From: Aestuariibius violaceus
GTDB taxonomy: Bacteria; Pseudomonadota; Alphaproteobacteria; Rhodobacterales; Rhodobacteraceae
DNA: 64,000 bases
Direction: 5' to 3'
NCBI RefSeq assembly: GCF_040779325.2
Contig: NZ_JBFONT020000010.1
Location: 1-64,000 of the forward strand
The notes under the pieces were generated by a model, which saw only the letters and a program-made list of their open reading frames with translations, made no database searches and was not told the DNA's origin. Shown in pieces: positions 62,146 through 64,000 of this stretch. Position numbers and translations under genes: made by a program. Numbering within the stretch: the first letter of the stretch is position 1; every line of letters begins with the position of its first letter.

Positions 62146-62427
62146 TCAGGCGGTCGCTTTGGCGATCTCTTTCTTCACCTTCAGCGCGGCAGACGACAGT
62201 TCGTCGTCCTTCGCACGCGCCATGAAGGCGTCCAGGCCGCCGCGGTGGTCCACCGTCCGCAGGGCGGCGGAGGAGACGCGGAACTTGAAGCTCCGGCCCA
62301 GCACGTCGGATTGCAGCGTGACGTCCTGCAGATTCGGCAGGAAACGGCGCTTGGTCTTGTTGTTGGCGTGGCTGACATTGTTGCCGGCCATCGGCCCTTT
62401 TCCGGTCAGTTCGCAGCGGCGCGACAT
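62146..62427 (-). CDS. rpmB: 50S ribosomal protein L28
   Basis: The 93-residue protein begins SRRCELTGKGPMAGNNVSHANNKTKRRFLPNLQ, the unmistakable L28 N-terminus, and ends AKATA. It belongs to the large ribosomal subunit. A single-gene unit with its own terminator. Confidence 0.97.
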   Translation of the reverse strand: MSRRCELTGKGPMAGNNVSHANNKTKRRFLPNLQDVTLQSDVLGRSFKFRVSSAALRTVDHRGGLDAFMARAKDDELSSAALKVKKEIAKATA

Positions 62428-62532
62428 CTCTTCATCCTCGAACGATTGAGGGGCCGCGCACACGATCGGGGCAGCCCGCATGAAAATCAGTTCGGCGCGC
62501 ATAAGCCCATTCGGCCCGCCCGTCAACAGTCC

Positions 62533-63525
62533 TCACCCGGATTCCGTGCCACTCGCCCCCAGGATCGGCGCCAAAACCGCCTCCGCTGCCGCGGCGGGCG
62601 CGATCTCGCCCGCGCCGACGGCTTCTTCCAGCTCTTCCAGACGGGCGCGCAATGCGGCGTCCCCCGTCAACCGCTGCATCAGGCCGTGGCGCACCTCCTC
62701 GCGGAACCAGAACCGCGCCTGCCGGGCGCGCGCGGCGGCCCAATGGCCTTTGTCCCGGCGCCAGCGCGCCAGCGCCTCCATCTCGGCCCAGGCGCCCTCA
62801 AGCCCCGTCCCCTCGGCGGCAGAGACCGTCAAAGCCTTCGGAAACCCGTCCGGATCCTGCGGCCGCTTCCGCAAGAGCCGCAACGCCCCGGCATAATCCG
62901 CGCAGGTCCGCATTGCCTGCGCCTTCAGCGCTCCGTCCGCCTTGTTCACTAGGATCAAGTCCGCCATCTCCATGATGCCCCGCTTGACCCCCTGCAACTC
63001 GTCGCCCCCGGCAGGGGCCAGCAGCAACACGAAGAGATCGGCCATCTCGGCCACCATCGTCTCGGACTGCCCGACGCCCACCGTCTCGATCAGCACAACG
63101 TCGAACCCCGCCGCCTCGCAAAGCGCCACCGCCTCCCGCGTGCGCCGCGCGACGCCGCCAAGTTCCGTCTGCGACGGCGAGGGCCGGATGAAGGCCGCCG
63201 GATCGCGGCTCAGCCGCTCCATCCGCGTCTTGTCTCCTAAAATCGACCCGCCCGATCGCGCCGACGACGGATCGACGGCCAGCACCGCCACGCGCTTGCC
63301 AAGCCCCGTCAGCATCAGCCCGAACGCCTCGATGAAAGACGACTTGCCGACCCCCGGCGTGCCCGACAGCCCGATCCTGAGCGCCTCCCGGTCGCGCCCT
63401 AGAGCATCGAGCAGCATCACCGCCTGCGCCCGGTGATCGGCGCGCCCGCTTTCGATCAGCGTGATCGCCCGGGCCAGCGCCCGGCGGTCTCCGGCGCGGA
63501 TGCGGTCAGGAAGGTCGTTGTCCAT
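62533..63525 (-). CDS. meaB: Methylmalonyl-CoA mutase-associated GTPase MeaB
   Basis: This 330-residue G3E GTPase (ArgK/MeaB) protects or loads the B12 cofactor of methylmalonyl- or ethylmalonyl-CoA mutase. The P-loop is GLSGTPGVGKSSFIEAFG. Later motifs are LAVDPSSARSGGSILGDKTRM, VDVVLIETVGVGQSE-like VVLIETVGVGQSETMVAEMAD and the NKAD base-specificity loop. No mutase gene lies in the window. Confidence 0.95.
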   Translation of the reverse strand: MDNDLPDRIRAGDRRALARAITLIESGRADHRAQAVMLLDALGRDREALRIGLSGTPGVGKSSFIEAFGLMLTGLGKRVAVLAVDPSSARSGGSILGDKTRMERLSRDPAAFIRPSPSQTELGGVARRTREAVALCEAAGFDVVLIETVGVGQSETMVAEMADLFVLLLAPAGGDELQGVKRGIMEMADLILVNKADGALKAQAMRTCADYAGALRLLRKRPQDPDGFPKALTVSAAEGTGLEGAWAEMEALARWRRDKGHWAAARARQARFWFREEVRHGLMQRLTGDAALRARLEELEEAVGAGEIAPAAAAEAVLAPILGASGTESG

Positions 63526-63590
63526 CCCGGGACTTTTGGAACCCCGCGCACGCCATGTCCAGTGGACAGACTGGTTGCACCGGCAGGACG

Positions 63591-63622
63591 CCTCCGGCGG
63601 AGGTATTTATGGCAAGATGAGA
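63591..63622. repeat. Intergenic hairpin motif resembling a Rhodobacteraceae repeat
   Basis: CCTCC-GGC-GGAGG followed by TATTTATGGCAAGATGAG. From memory, similar elements (a CTCCGGCGG hairpin followed by TATTT and GGCAAGATG) recur between genes in Rhodobacteraceae genomes. Only one copy was noticed in this window. Confidence 0.45.
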
Positions 63623-63671
63623 ACAGGCGCTCCGCGTTGCGCCGACCCGTCCCGCACACGATAAGGCACCC

Positions 63672-64000
63672 ATGCGCCTGCCCATCGACGATATCCTGCC
63701 AGAGGTCGTGACCGCGATCCGCACCCACGGACGCGCCGTTCTCCAGGCGCCACCGGGGGCGGGCAAGACGACGCGCGTGCCGCTGGCGCTGCTTGAGGCG
63801 GTCGCTGGCAGGATCATCATGCTCGAACCCCGCCGCCTTGCCGCCCGCGCCGCGGCGGAGCGGCTGGCCGAACAAATGGGCGAGGCGCCCGGTCAGACCG
63901 TCGGCTACCGGATGCGCGGCGCGACCAAGCCGGGCCGCCGGATCGAGGTCGTGACCGAAGGCATCCTGACCCGCATGATCCAGTCCGACCCCGAGCTGAC
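63672..64000 (+). CDS. hrpB: ATP-dependent helicase HrpB, N-terminal part
   Basis: The frame begins at ATG 63672 and runs off the window; 109 codons are visible. The start LPIDDILPEVVTAIRTHGRAVLQAPPGAGKTT includes the Walker A loop, followed by the helicase motifs EPRRLAARAAAERLA and GYRMRGATKPG. These match the DEAH helicase HrpB, normally about 800 residues. Confidence 0.93.
   Translation, partial: MRLPIDDILPEVVTAIRTHGRAVLQAPPGAGKTTRVPLALLEAVAGRIIMLEPRRLAARAAAERLAEQMGEAPGQTVGYRMRGATKPGRRIEVVTEGILTRMIQSDPEL

Overview
The window is a GC-rich, tightly packed bacterial chromosome segment, most likely from the Rhodobacteraceae/Roseobacteraceae (Alphaproteobacteria). The evidence is codon use, two different TRAP transporter systems, overlapping ATGA/GTGA start-stop junctions, a MeaB GTPase, a PCuAC/Sco copper route and a class III (SIRT5-like) sirtuin. 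No tRNA, rRNA, CRISPR array, intact insertion sequence or prophage was seen. All assignments come from reading the sequence; no database search was run.

Layout. 1-652: non-coding, lower GC, ending in an IclR-type operator. 674-12809: one long operon with a DctPQM TRAP importer, its IclR regulator and a beta-oxidation-like set (bifunctional hydratase/dehydrogenase, thiolase, a probable heteromeric acyl-CoA dehydrogenase pair, thioesterase, nitronate-monooxygenase-like flavoprotein, acyl-CoA ligase). It looks like uptake, CoA activation and degradation of an unidentified carboxylic acid. 13120-17334: an envelope cluster of OmpA-like, XpaC-like, PhnD-like/OmpA fusion and von Willebrand A proteins, plus a protein with a COQ4-type zinc motif. 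17780-20303: small exported proteins, a secreted hydrolase, a SnoaL-like protein and an AraC regulator. 20305-25798 (minus): a TAXI TRAP transporter with a UspA protein and a class III aminotransferase. 26393-33395: an orphan Tat-exported peptide-binding protein, then a TetR-controlled RND efflux pair. 33418-41610: a sugar ABC importer with epimerase, FGGY kinase and divergent LacI regulator.

41720-47769 is the most unusual part. A RimK ligase, a RimK-linked protease and an aspartoacylase-like enzyme are followed by a mammalian-type protein-arginine deiminase homologue with the full catalytic set, a small putative lipoprotein and a DUF4123 protein. DUF4123 proteins are type VI secretion effector adaptors, so the last three genes may form an effector, immunity and adaptor module. 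GC content drops sharply inside the deiminase gene, near its domain boundary.

47775-52945 is a copper block: cytochrome c, a CopA-type ATPase with YHS domains, CueR with a perfect dyad promoter, and a DUF2946-PCuAC-Sco operon. 53058-56294 holds a near-consensus Zur box, a 31-codon leader, an ABC exporter-like pair with a His-rich loop, a lipoprotein and a CobB-type sirtuin. 56305-61924 carries an LprI-like protein, two divergent Gly/Asn-rich exported proteins and an OmpR/histidine-kinase pair. The end holds rpmB, meaB and the start of hrpB.
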